Of a DNA stretch of 64,000 nucleotides, positions 24,731 to 32,662 are shown piece by piece. The position numbers and the translations under genes were made by a program. Source of the stretch: Actinomadura syzygii (GTDB lineage Bacteria > Actinomycetota > Actinomycetes > Streptosporangiales > Streptosporangiaceae); the NCBI RefSeq assembly GCF_008085905.1, contig NZ_VSFF01000005.1, forward strand, positions 62,001-126,000, in the 5' to 3' direction. The notes below the pieces were generated by a model. That model searched no databases. It saw only the letters and a program-made list of their open reading frames with translations, and was not told the origin of the DNA. The stretch's first letter is position 1, and the number at the start of each line of letters is the position of its first letter.

Positions 24731-24780
24731 GCGGCCCGGAGGCGGTCAGCTGAGAGCGGCCCGGAGGCGGTCAGCTGAGA
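24731..24780. repeat. 25-bp perfect tandem duplication at the MFS gene end
   Basis: Two exact 25-bp copies (24731-24755 and 24756-24780) of GCGGCCCGGAGGCGGTCAGC + TGAGA. The second includes the MFS stop codon, the first is an extra copy behind it. Confidence 0.7.
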
Positions 24781-26009
24781 TTGGCGCCGGAGGATTTCCC
24801 GGCGGCGGTTTCCACCGGATCGGCCGGTGGCCGCGCCGGACGCCGCCGTCCCCACGCGACCACGAGCACGGTCAGGAGCGCCGCGACGGCGGCGGCGGTC
24901 CGGGCGGCTCCGTCGAAGCCGAACCCCTGCATGGCCCAGCCCGCCCCGAAGGGCGCGACCGCGAGGCCACCGGTGTAGGCCAGCGTGTAGACCGCGTACA
25001 CCGCGCCGTAGACCGGCGGCTGCCGCGACTCGGCGATCTGCGACATGACGGTGACGGTCGGCGTCAGGACGAGCGACGCGCCGCCCGTGACCAGGGCGAG
25101 GCCCGCGGCGCTCGCGACGACGCCGTCCAGCGGGCCGCCGAGCAGGAGCAACGCGACCGCGGCGATGACGCAGCCCGTCCCGGCGACGACGCCGGGCGAG
25201 AACCGCGCCAGCGCGTACCCGGCGAGCGACGGCGCGATCGCCGCCGCGACGCCCGCCGCGCCGAACACCAGCCCGATCTCGCCGGTTCCGGCATTCTCCG
25301 TAGTGAACAGATGCAACGGCAGGATCGGCTCCATGAACGCGATCAGCGCCGCGCCCGTCGCGGTCAGCAGCGCCATCAGCCCGAGTCCGGGACGGCCGCG
25401 CACCTCGCGAATGCCGCCGCGGACCGCCGGGCCGGTGTCGGCCGGGACGAGGAACCAGCGGACCGCCCCGTCCGCCAGCGCCAGCGCGCAGGCCAGCAGG
25501 AACGGGACGCGCGGGTCGAACCACCCGGCGAGCAGGCCGCCGAGCGGCGGGCCGAGCAGCGTGCCGACCGCGAACGTGGACAGTGCGATGCCCATCGCCT
25601 TGCCCCGCTCGGTCGGCCCGTGGGTGGCGGCGACGAGGGCGAGACCGGCCGTCCAGACGATGCCGGCCGCGGCGCCTTGCAAGGCTCTGGCCAGGATTAA
25701 CAGTGACGGATCCCGGGCGAACGCGAACAGCGCCGTCGCCGCGGCGAGGCCGGCGACGCCGGCCAGCAGCGGCCGCCGGTTGCCCTGGCGGTCGACCCAC
25801 AGCCCGGCCGCCGGAGTGGCGGCGACCAGGGCCGCGGCGTAGACGGCGAACATGAGTCCGACGCCGAGCGGACGACTGCCGTGCTCGGTCGCGATCTTCG
25901 GCAGCACCGGCACGGCCATGCCGTACACCAGGGCGTCCGTGGCGAGTCCGAGGGACGCGACGGTGAGCGCCGCGCGGCTCCGCGATGACGTCTCACGATT
26001 GATTCCCAT
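24771..26009 (-). CDS. MFS efflux transporter
   Basis: 412 aa from the ATG at 26009 (MGINRETSSRSRAALTVASL). Twelve hydrophobic helices with the drug-efflux signatures GLWVDRQGNRRPLLAG (loop 2-3, motif A) and ALSTFAVGTLLGPPLGGLLA (motif C of drug:H+ antiporters). It lies between the two halves of the cluster and is divergent from an XRE regulator with only ~25 bp between starts. Probably exports the product or an intermediate and gives self-resistance. Another in-frame ATG at 26027 lies inside the second operator-like repeat. Confidence 0.8.
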   Translation of the reverse strand: MGINRETSSRSRAALTVASLGLATDALVYGMAVPVLPKIATEHGSRPLGVGLMFAVYAAALVAATPAAGLWVDRQGNRRPLLAGVAGLAAATALFAFARDPSLLILARALQGAAAGIVWTAGLALVAATHGPTERGKAMGIALSTFAVGTLLGPPLGGLLAGWFDPRVPFLLACALALADGAVRWFLVPADTGPAVRGGIREVRGRPGLGLMALLTATGAALIAFMEPILPLHLFTTENAGTGEIGLVFGAAGVAAAIAPSLAGYALARFSPGVVAGTGCVIAAVALLLLGGPLDGVVASAAGLALVTGGASLVLTPTVTVMSQIAESRQPPVYGAVYAVYTLAYTGGLAVAPFGAGWAMQGFGFDGAARTAAAVAALLTVLVVAWGRRRPARPPADPVETAAGKSSGANLS

Positions 26010-26038
26010 AGTGAATGTGACTACCATAGTGAACGTGA
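26007..26038. promoter_or_regulatory. Direct repeats covering both divergent starts
   Basis: CATAGTGAATGTGA at 26007-26020 and CATAGTGAACGTGA at 26025-26038, 13 of 14 identical and spaced 18 bp. They cover the MFS ATG on one strand and the XRE GTG on the other. A probable autoregulatory operator for the XRE protein; both mRNAs would be leaderless or nearly so. Confidence 0.55.
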
Positions 26039-26457
26039 GCAAGCAAGAATCGAACCGGCAGACGCCGCGGCCCACCCGGCGCATGGGCGACACCCTGCGC
26101 GCGGCACGGGAGGCCCGCCGCCTGTCCACCCAGGCCGCCGCCGCGGCGGCCGACATCTCCACCGGTTACCTGTTCAAGCTGGAGAGCGGCTTCGTCGGGA
26201 CGCCGTCGCCACGCGTGCTGCACCGGCTCGCGGGCGTCCTCGACCTCGGCTACTGGCAACTCATGGAACTCGCCGGCTACGTCGTCCCGGACGCGGGCGC
26301 CGAGGCGGGCACGGGGAGTCAGGCCGCGCCGGCGCCGGCTCCCGATCCGATTCTCCGCATCGCGGAGTCATTGGAAGCCATACGCGACGAGCTGATCACA
26401 GTAAGAAAGATTCTGGAATCCCGCGAGCACGATGGGCAGAGCGGAGCCGCCGAGTGA
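26035..26457 (+). CDS. XRE-family transcriptional regulator
   Basis: 140 aa from the GTG at 26035; a GTG at 26029 is also possible and no clear ribosome-binding site is present. Residues ~17-80 form an XRE HTH (MGDTLRAAREARRLSTQAAA, DISTGYLFKLESGFVGTPSP). A Pro/Ala linker and a C-terminal helix (LRIAESLEAIRDELITVRKI) for dimerisation follow. Divergent from the MFS exporter, which it probably represses via the repeats at 26007-26038. Confidence 0.75.
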   Translation: MSKQESNRQTPRPTRRMGDTLRAAREARRLSTQAAAAAADISTGYLFKLESGFVGTPSPRVLHRLAGVLDLGYWQLMELAGYVVPDAGAEAGTGSQAAPAPAPDPILRIAESLEAIRDELITVRKILESREHDGQSGAAE

Positions 26458-26473
26458 AACGTTCCAGTTCCCA

Positions 26474-26490
26474 CGGTTTTCCTTAGTCGG
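26474..26490 (+). promoter_or_regulatory. Shared cluster motif, luxR promoter copy
   Basis: CGGTTTTCCTTAGTCGG, about 200 bp upstream of the LuxR start, matching the motif before the precursor gene at 14 of 17 positions. Confidence 0.45.
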
Positions 26491-26689
26491 AGACAAGCGG
26501 TTTCCGAGCTCCCGAATAACCGCACTGGTCAACCGCCGACCCGTCCGAAACAGGCCGCTCGACAGGAGTCCGCTCCACCTTGACAGCGGCCGCGTCCAAC
26601 GTGATTGCATAAATCACAGGGCACTCATCCGACGGGGCTTCACCGGAACCTCAAATGGGCTCCAATTGGCCGTCCGGGGGCTAGGTCAC

Positions 26690-27352
26690 ATGACAATCGC
26701 AATCTCCGGTAATGGCGCGGCATTCGTCGTCGGCGAGAACGCCTTCCGGGTCGTTCTGGTCGGTTCCTGGCGCGCCCTGACGTCGACTCGGCCGACCGCC
26801 GTCCACGACCAGAACGTCGAGATCCACCCGTGCGCGGACCCGGACGTCCTGGCGCCCCTCGTCCACACGGTCCGGGCAGGCTGGATGCTCGCGGGGCAGC
26901 AGCTCGACGACAGCGACATCCACCGCATGTTCTGCAGGGCCAAGGCCATCCGGGAGGACCTGAGCCTCGCCATCCTCGGACCGCGCCGCGACTGGCGACG
27001 CTGCGAGCGCTGGCTGCGCCGCGGCTGTCACGTCTACTTGGAGGACACCGTCGAAGTCGACCGGATGGCCGAGGCCATCCGCGCCGCCGAGCGGCTCCGC
27101 ATCAACGTCAGCGACCAGTGCTTCTTCCGCATCCTCCAGGAACGCTCACTCGGCCCCGCACCGCACCTCACCCAGCGCGAACACGAAGTCCTCGACCTGC
27201 TCCGCCGCGGCTTACGCAACCGCGACATCGCGGGCGCGCTCCACGTCACCGAGAACACGATCGAGTACCACATGCGCCACCTGCTCTCGAAATTCGGCGC
27301 CCGCAACCGCCTGGAGGTAGTCGAACGAGCCACCGCTCTCGGGCTCGCTTAA
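26690..27352 (+). CDS. LuxR-family transcriptional regulator
   Basis: 220 aa from the ATG at 26690. The C-terminal ~65 residues are a LuxR HTH (LTQREHEVLDLLRRGLRNRD, then IAGALHVTENTIEYHMRHLL). The N-terminal ~140 residues have an alternating strand/helix pattern like a response-regulator receiver but lack the phospho-acceptor Asp context, so it may be an atypical receiver. Likely cluster activator. 232 bp of non-coding DNA upstream hold a TTGACA hexamer (26580-26585) and the shared motif at 26474-26490. Confidence 0.75.
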   Translation: MTIAISGNGAAFVVGENAFRVVLVGSWRALTSTRPTAVHDQNVEIHPCADPDVLAPLVHTVRAGWMLAGQQLDDSDIHRMFCRAKAIREDLSLAILGPRRDWRRCERWLRRGCHVYLEDTVEVDRMAEAIRAAERLRINVSDQCFFRILQERSLGPAPHLTQREHEVLDLLRRGLRNRDIAGALHVTENTIEYHMRHLLSKFGARNRLEVVERATALGLA

Positions 27353-27371
27353 CCCAGGGGGCTGTGTTTAC

Positions 27372-27391
27372 CCAGGGGGGCGACCCCCTGG
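27372..27391. repeat. GGGGG...CCCCC hairpin repeat, copy 2
   Basis: CCAGGGGGGCGACCCCCTGG, related to the hairpins at 17611-17628 and 32628-32646; here between the convergent luxR and M16 genes. Confidence 0.45.
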
Positions 27392-27407
27392 AACCCCCGT
27401 TGCTCGC

Positions 27408-27503
27408 GAGGGACCGTTTCCCGAACGCGGTCGCTCTCGGGAAACGGCCCCTCGCTCGGCGGGTCGGGCGGCCTCCGGCCTTGGCGGTCTGCGGCCGCCC
27501 GAC
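27408..27503. terminator. Two tandem hairpins between convergent genes
   Basis: First: arms GAGGGACCGTTTCCCGA / TCGGGAAACGGCCCCTC at 27408-27453 (15 of 17 pairing). Second: GGGTCGGGCGGCC / GGCCGCCCGACCC at 27459-27503. They end transcription from luxR on one side and the M16 operon on the other. Confidence 0.65.
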
Positions 27504-27536
27504 CCGTGGCCCCGGCTGAGCTTCGTCCGCGGGCGG

Positions 27537-28625
27537 TCAGGGGTGGGTGGGGATCAGTTTTAGTTCTAGGAAGGTTTCCGGGGTCAGGGTCGTGGCGGCT
27601 GCGGAGCGGACGTCGGCCGAGGTCACCGTCGCTATGTTGCGGGGGTAGCGGTCCAGGTCGGCGGGCGGGAGACCGGCGGCGGCGTAGCCCAGGAGGCGTT
27701 CGGCGCGGCCCCGGGCCGTCTGCAGGGCGCGGTGCTGGCGGACGATCAGCCGTTCCTTGACCGAGCGCAGCGCCGTCCCGCTCACGCCGTCCTTGGCCAG
27801 GGCCGCGAACGTGTCGCGGACGACGGCGGAGACCTCGTCCAGCGCGTCCGGACGGCACGCCGCGACGCACATGCCGTAGCCGCCCTCCGCGAGCTCCCTG
27901 CTGAACGCGGCGACCGAGTAGGTGAGGGCGCGCTCCTGGCGGAGCCGCCGGTCGAGCAGGCCGTCGCGTCCGCCCAGCGCGGCCCAGGCGACGTGCAGCG
28001 GGAACTTGCGCGGCGAGGCGAGCGCGACGCCGGGCGCGCCGATCAGGCAGCAGGCGCGGGCGCCGTCGACGCGGACGGCCGTCCGGCGGCCCGGCGGGCG
28101 GGCCGTGTCGTCCGCGCGGGCGAACGCGGCGGGACGTTCCGCGAGCAGCTCCGCCATCGCGTCCTCGACCGTGCGGACGTCGGCGTCGCGCAGGTGGGCG
28201 GCGCGTTCCCGGTGGGTGACGCCGTAGCGGTGCCGGTCGCCGAACAGGGCGCGCCGCACGTCCTCCGACCCGCGCTCGGACGTCGGCAGCCGCGCCACGC
28301 AGTCGTCGCGCAGCCGTTCCAACTCCGTCTCCCCTGGTGGGGGCACATTTTGGAACCAGGATTGGAGGGAGCGCAGGGCGGTCTCGTCCGCCCGCACCAC
28401 CTCGGCGGTGATTCCCGCCAGGTCGGCGGTGACGATCGGTTCGACGCGCATGGCGGTGCCGGTCGCCTCGGCGGTGTCCGCGACGGACCGCGCCCAGACC
28501 GCCGCCACCAGCGGTGCGGTCAGCACGGCGGTGCGCGACACGGCGGTCAGCGGGACGGCGAGCGCCGCCGCGGCGACCGGCGACCGTCCGGCGGGCGGAA
28601 ACGCCGACAGCAGCCGCACGCTCAC
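27537..28625 (-). CDS. M16-family peptidase-like protein (non-catalytic partner)
   Basis: 362 aa from a GTG that overlaps the stop of the catalytic M16 gene. It has the M16 C-domain features, including GGRDGLLDRRLRQERALTYS (the substrate-binding R/Y-type motif) and DFG-free helical lobes, but no HxxEH. In bacterial M16B peptidases such as the two-subunit types, one subunit carries the zinc site and the other the R/Y motif; this gene is the latter. Expected to form a heterodimer with the neighbour and remove the precursor leader or tail. Confidence 0.75.
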   Translation of the reverse strand: MSVRLLSAFPPAGRSPVAAAALAVPLTAVSRTAVLTAPLVAAVWARSVADTAEATGTAMRVEPIVTADLAGITAEVVRADETALRSLQSWFQNVPPPGETELERLRDDCVARLPTSERGSEDVRRALFGDRHRYGVTHRERAAHLRDADVRTVEDAMAELLAERPAAFARADDTARPPGRRTAVRVDGARACCLIGAPGVALASPRKFPLHVAWAALGGRDGLLDRRLRQERALTYSVAAFSRELAEGGYGMCVAACRPDALDEVSAVVRDTFAALAKDGVSGTALRSVKERLIVRQHRALQTARGRAERLLGYAAAGLPPADLDRYPRNIATVTSADVRSAAATTLTPETFLELKLIPTHP

Positions 28626-29692
28626 CTCCGCCCCTCCTGACCACTGGTGATTTTGTTGCGCCAATGGGTCAGCACGGCCGCCACCGGGTCCGCCGTGCAG
28701 GACAGGAGCGCGGCCGTGGTGACCAGCGTTCGGGGGTCGGCGGCGCGGACGGCCGCCGTCTCGACGTCGTCCTCCCGGCGGAGGGTCGGGATCAGGGCCT
28801 CGGTGCGCAGCCACGCCGCGCCGTCGGGGCCGGTCAGGCGGTCGCGGGTCCGGGTGAGCGCGGCGATGAACGGCTCCCGGGCCGTCGCCGCCCACACGCA
28901 CAGCCACTCGCCCAGCGGGAGCGTCCGCACCTGGACGCCGCTCGCCGCCGCGACCGCCTCGCGGGCCAGCATGACCGGCGCCGCCGACCCGGCCGGATCG
29001 ACCCGGTGGTAGGCGAACGCGATCCCGGCGTGGTCGCGTCCGGCGGTGGCCGTCCAGGGGCGGGACGGCGCGTCCGTCCGGTGCGCCGGCGCGGGTGCGC
29101 CCGTCCACCTGGACGCAACCGCCGCAACGTCCGGCAGCGGACGCCCGGCCACGACCACCAGTGTGGCGTTCGCCGGGTGGTACCAGGTGCGGTGGAAGCG
29201 GAGCACGCGGCGCGGGGTGAGGGCCGCGACGACGCGCGCGTCCCCGAGCACGGGATGCTCGAACGCCGTCCCGGCCCACAGCCCGGCGAGCAGCGACTCG
29301 CGGATCCGCCACGCGGGCTCGGCGTGCCGGCGCGCGGCCTCCTCGACGATCGCGGCCTGCTCGGCGGCGAGGACGTCCGGCGGCACGCGCAACTCGTCGA
29401 ACACCGCGCCGAGCGCGACCACGGCGCGGACGGCGTCGAAGGCGCGCACGACGACGCTGTACGCCGTGGACTCCCGGCCGGTGCGCGCCGAGACGAGCGC
29501 GCCCTCCCCGACGCGTCCGCCCGCGAGCGCGCACCGGACGACGAGGTGTTCGAGCATGTGGGCGGTGCCGCGCTCGTCCGGACGCTCGTCGCCGCTGCCG
29601 ACCCGCACCCGCAGCACGACCGCGGCGAGCGGCGACCCGGGGCGGGGCGCCTCGACCAGCCGCAGCCCGCCCGGCAGCCGCACCCGCCTCAT
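28622..29692 (-). CDS. M16-family zinc peptidase (catalytic subunit)
   Basis: 356 aa. The inverted zinc motif HxxEH is H45-M-L-E48-H49 (GTAHMLEHLV), with the third ligand Glu expected in EQAAIVEEAARR (111-122). The fold is that of the M16 family, which degrades or trims peptides in a closed chamber. It is coupled by overlap to the R/Y-type partner gene. In this cluster the most likely role is to cut the modified precursor, as M16 proteases do in pathways such as PQQ. Confidence 0.8.
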   Translation of the reverse strand: MRRVRLPGGLRLVEAPRPGSPLAAVVLRVRVGSGDERPDERGTAHMLEHLVVRCALAGGRVGEGALVSARTGRESTAYSVVVRAFDAVRAVVALGAVFDELRVPPDVLAAEQAAIVEEAARRHAEPAWRIRESLLAGLWAGTAFEHPVLGDARVVAALTPRRVLRFHRTWYHPANATLVVVAGRPLPDVAAVASRWTGAPAPAHRTDAPSRPWTATAGRDHAGIAFAYHRVDPAGSAAPVMLAREAVAAASGVQVRTLPLGEWLCVWAATAREPFIAALTRTRDRLTGPDGAAWLRTEALIPTLRREDDVETAAVRAADPRTLVTTAALLSCTADPVAAVLTHWRNKITSGQEGRR

Positions 29693-29693
29693 C

Positions 29694-30455
29694 TCAGCCC
29701 GCCGGTTGGACGCTGACCAGGGATTGGGCGAGGAAACCTTCGTGCTCGTCCACCGCGATGACCACCCAGTCTCCGGGCGCGAGCAGCGGGTTGGCGTCGA
29801 GCGCGATCTCGTGGTGGGCCTCGGGCGCCTCGGGGGTGCAGGTCAGCTCCCTGCGGTCGATGCGTCCCATGGACTGCCACGCGATCGCTATCGGGACGGG
29901 CCCGGTGAGCCCGGTCAGGCCGACAGTGAAGCGGAGCGCGCGGCGTCCGGCGTCGTCGGTGACTTCGTCCAGGTCGGCGCGGCCGAGGGTGTGCGGAGAG
30001 ACGTACCGTTCGGTGAACGGATACGGGACGGTACGCCCCCGCTGGTCGAACACGATCGCGTGGACGGCGAGCAGCCGGTTCTCGCCGTCGTACACGGAGG
30101 CGTGGCAGTAGTCGCGTTCCGCGCCGTCCATCAGGACGAGGACCTCGGAAGCCACCTCCGGCTCCTCGGGGGTGACCAGGTGGAGGCGTTCGCGTGTTTC
30201 GTCGCGGTCGACGAAGAAGAAGCGGTGGGTGAGCAGTGTCGGCTCGTCCAGGCCGGGGACCTTGCTGGAGAAGCGCAGCCGCACGCCGCCCTCGGCCTCG
30301 TCGGCGGCGTAGGAGCAGTGCACGGGCGACCGGTCGGGCGGCAGGCAGCGGCTCGTGACGTGCCTGGCGAAGGCGGCCGGGATCAGCGACGTGTCCGCGA
30401 AGTCCTCCTTGCGGACGACCGACAGCGAGGGCCGCGCGACGAAGGACGGCACCAT
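29694..30455 (-). CDS. Unknown protein of the azole-RiPP operon
   Basis: 253 aa from the ATG at 30455, with AGGAGG upstream. Mostly beta-strand sequence with many Val/Leu/Asp and no signal peptide or membrane segment: an N-terminal PSFVARPSLSVVRKEDFADT part, a central strand-rich part (about 90-160) and a C-terminal immunoglobulin-like block (LRFTVGLTGLTGPVPIAIAW). It lies between cyclodehydratase and protease genes, 10 bp after the former and 1 bp before the latter, so it should act in maturation. I do not recognise a family. Confidence 0.6.
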   Translation of the reverse strand: MVPSFVARPSLSVVRKEDFADTSLIPAAFARHVTSRCLPPDRSPVHCSYAADEAEGGVRLRFSSKVPGLDEPTLLTHRFFFVDRDETRERLHLVTPEEPEVASEVLVLMDGAERDYCHASVYDGENRLLAVHAIVFDQRGRTVPYPFTERYVSPHTLGRADLDEVTDDAGRRALRFTVGLTGLTGPVPIAIAWQSMGRIDRRELTCTPEAPEAHHEIALDANPLLAPGDWVVIAVDEHEGFLAQSLVSVQPAG

Positions 30456-30465
30456 CGGAATCCTC

Positions 30466-32613
30466 CTAGGGAAGCGGGTGGGGGAACGGGTTGTCCGGTT
30501 CGGAGTCGAAGCCGAGCGCGCGGACGGCGCCGCGCAGCCGCGGATTGCCCAGCAGCCGGAACCGGTGCGCCCCGGAAAGGTGCTGGAGCCCCGGGACGAG
30601 GACGCGCACGACGTCCACCCCGACGTGTCGCGTGTCGGTCGTGCTGAGGTCGACGACATAGGTGTCGTGTCCGGCGGCGGCGAGTTCGGCGACCGTCGCG
30701 TCGAGGTCGGTTCCGGGGGGCGGCGTGCGGGCCGGGCGTGCGCAGACGGGTGGTTCGTCGGGGTGGACGAGGTACCCGGCGCGGCGCCGCAATTCCGGGC
30801 GCAACGTGTAGAGGATGGCGTGCTTGTTGAACTCGTCGACGTTCCCGAAGTCGGGCCCGGGGTCGAAGTCGCCGTAGTCCTTGACCAGCCTGCGCACGTA
30901 GGTGAGGCCCTGGGCCGCCTCCAGGAACGCCTTCTCGACGGCGCGTTCGGGTGTTGCGCGGCAGGCGCTTCCGAACGACAGGACCGGGTCGGGGCCGCCC
31001 CGTCCGTCCATGACCGCGACCACGACGGTCGGGGCGAAGTCGAGCGACAGGTCGTAGAACGACACCCGCCAGGACGTCGCGTTCGCCAGGTGGTACCGGA
31101 CCCGCGTCGACCCCGCGACCACGTCCTCCGGGACGGGACGCGGCGGCAGCCGGTGCAGCCAGGAGATCGCCAGCGCGTCCCGCTCCAGGATCTCGTGCAG
31201 CCCGCCGAGGACCGCCTCGCGGCGGGACGGCCCGGCGGCCAGCCCGGTGGAGATCGACGGGGCGACCGGTGTTTCGTCGCGTGCGCGGCGGTAGTAGAGG
31301 AAGACCTGCGAGGCGGGCACCCAGACGGTGTCGCCGTCCGTCCAGCGGGTGGCGCGGACCCAGCGGACGCGCGTGTCCTCGGCGAACCGCGGGAACGGGA
31401 ATCCCGGCTCTTCGTACTGGGCGTCGGAGAACAGCCCGAACTCCGTCGGGTGGACGGCGGGCTCGCCCGAGCCGGTCAGCTCCGTCCAGGACGCGAGGCG
31501 CAGCCCGCCCGGACGCGACACCCCCGCCGCGTACCGTTCGAGGGACTCCCCGATCGTCGCGTTCAGGGCATCTCGCTTGGCGAACCCGGCGCCGCCGTTG
31601 CGGATCACGCCGAGCCCCGGCCGCACCAGCGACAGGTCGGACGTCGTGCTGCCCGCCAGGTAGATGCGGGGGCCGCCGTCCGCGCGCCGCACGTTCACCG
31701 AGTGGACGACCCCGACCAGATCGTCCACCGCGGCCGTCATCGGCGACACCGGCGCGGGGTGTTGCTGCTGTTGCGCGGCGCAGACCGGGCAGGTCGGGAC
31801 GGGGAGGAGGCGGCGGCTGGACTCCTCGCCGTTCTCGTCCAGCCACAGCAGGTCGGCGGCCGCCCGTTCCGGCCACCCGGCGATCCGGCGCGCGACCGCT
31901 CCGGCGAGCCGCGCGGCGTTCCACGGCGCCGTCCGCTGCGGCAGTGCGGACAGCCCCGCCTCGGCCAGGAAATCCGCGTACGCCCGCCATGTCGGTCCGT
32001 GGACGGAATTCGCGAAAATCCGGGTGCGCAGGCATTCGTAGCAGGGCGCGGACGTCCGGTCGGGGGACGGGAGCGGGCCGACGAAGGCGGCGCCGTCCCG
32101 GACGACGCCGTAGTGGAGGCATGCCCTGCCCTCGCGGACGCACTGCTCGTTGACCCGTCCGGCCCCCGGATCGAAGATCGACGCGGTCGCGACGACGACG
32201 AGATCGGGGTCGCCGACCAGGTCCCCGGCCCGGGTCGCGCCGATGCGGGGCATGCGGCGCAGGACCGAGAACAGGTCGGCGGTGAGGTCGGTCGGCCCGT
32301 GCACCTCGACGGTTGTGACCTGTGCGTTCTTCGCGGCCTCGATGGTGGCGGGTTCGATGATGCCCTGGTCGAGCAGGCCGTCCAGGAGGCTGAGCGCGGT
32401 GTCGCGCGGCAGGACGTCCGCGAGATCGGCGGCCAGTTCGGCGGGGCGCGCCGGGACGTCCAGCCGGGGCAGCACGCGGTCGGCGAGGACGCGCAGGCCC
32501 GTCCCGCTGAGCCTGCGCACCCCGTCCGCCGACTCGACGAAGCCGGTCGCGTCATCGCGCACCCGCACGCGTACACCGGGCGTCAACCGGACGGCGCCGT
32601 CCTGTTCGATCAC
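30466..32613 (-). CDS. YcaO cyclodehydratase fused to an Ocin-ThiF-like domain
   Basis: 715 aa. YcaO enzymes use ATP to cyclise Cys, Ser and Thr of a precursor into azolines. Residues 1-~290 are the E1-like partner with two zinc CxxC pairs (C191/C194 in APCYECLRTRIF and C275/C278 in PTCPVCAAQ). Residues ~295-715 are the YcaO domain with the ATP/Mg segments GESLERYAAG and HEILERDALA. It ends in PFPHPLP, the PxPxP tail needed for activity in azoline YcaOs. It lies 49 bp after the SagB gene. Central enzyme of the cluster. Confidence 0.88.
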   Translation of the reverse strand: MIEQDGAVRLTPGVRVRVRDDATGFVESADGVRRLSGTGLRVLADRVLPRLDVPARPAELAADLADVLPRDTALSLLDGLLDQGIIEPATIEAAKNAQVTTVEVHGPTDLTADLFSVLRRMPRIGATRAGDLVGDPDLVVVATASIFDPGAGRVNEQCVREGRACLHYGVVRDGAAFVGPLPSPDRTSAPCYECLRTRIFANSVHGPTWRAYADFLAEAGLSALPQRTAPWNAARLAGAVARRIAGWPERAAADLLWLDENGEESSRRLLPVPTCPVCAAQQQQHPAPVSPMTAAVDDLVGVVHSVNVRRADGGPRIYLAGSTTSDLSLVRPGLGVIRNGGAGFAKRDALNATIGESLERYAAGVSRPGGLRLASWTELTGSGEPAVHPTEFGLFSDAQYEEPGFPFPRFAEDTRVRWVRATRWTDGDTVWVPASQVFLYYRRARDETPVAPSISTGLAAGPSRREAVLGGLHEILERDALAISWLHRLPPRPVPEDVVAGSTRVRYHLANATSWRVSFYDLSLDFAPTVVVAVMDGRGGPDPVLSFGSACRATPERAVEKAFLEAAQGLTYVRRLVKDYGDFDPGPDFGNVDEFNKHAILYTLRPELRRRAGYLVHPDEPPVCARPARTPPPGTDLDATVAELAAAGHDTYVVDLSTTDTRHVGVDVVRVLVPGLQHLSGAHRFRLLGNPRLRGAVRALGFDSEPDNPFPHPLP

Positions 32614-32627
32614 GTGGCCCTGCCTTT

Positions 32628-32646
32628 CTGGGGGACGCCCCGGGGG
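32628..32646. repeat. CTGGGGG...CCCCGGGGG hairpin repeat, copy 3
   Basis: CTGGGGGACGCCCCGGGGG in the SagB-YcaO gap, preceded by CCTTT as in copy 1 at 17611-17628. Confidence 0.4.
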
Positions 32647-32662
32647 CGCGTCTTCGCTCCGG

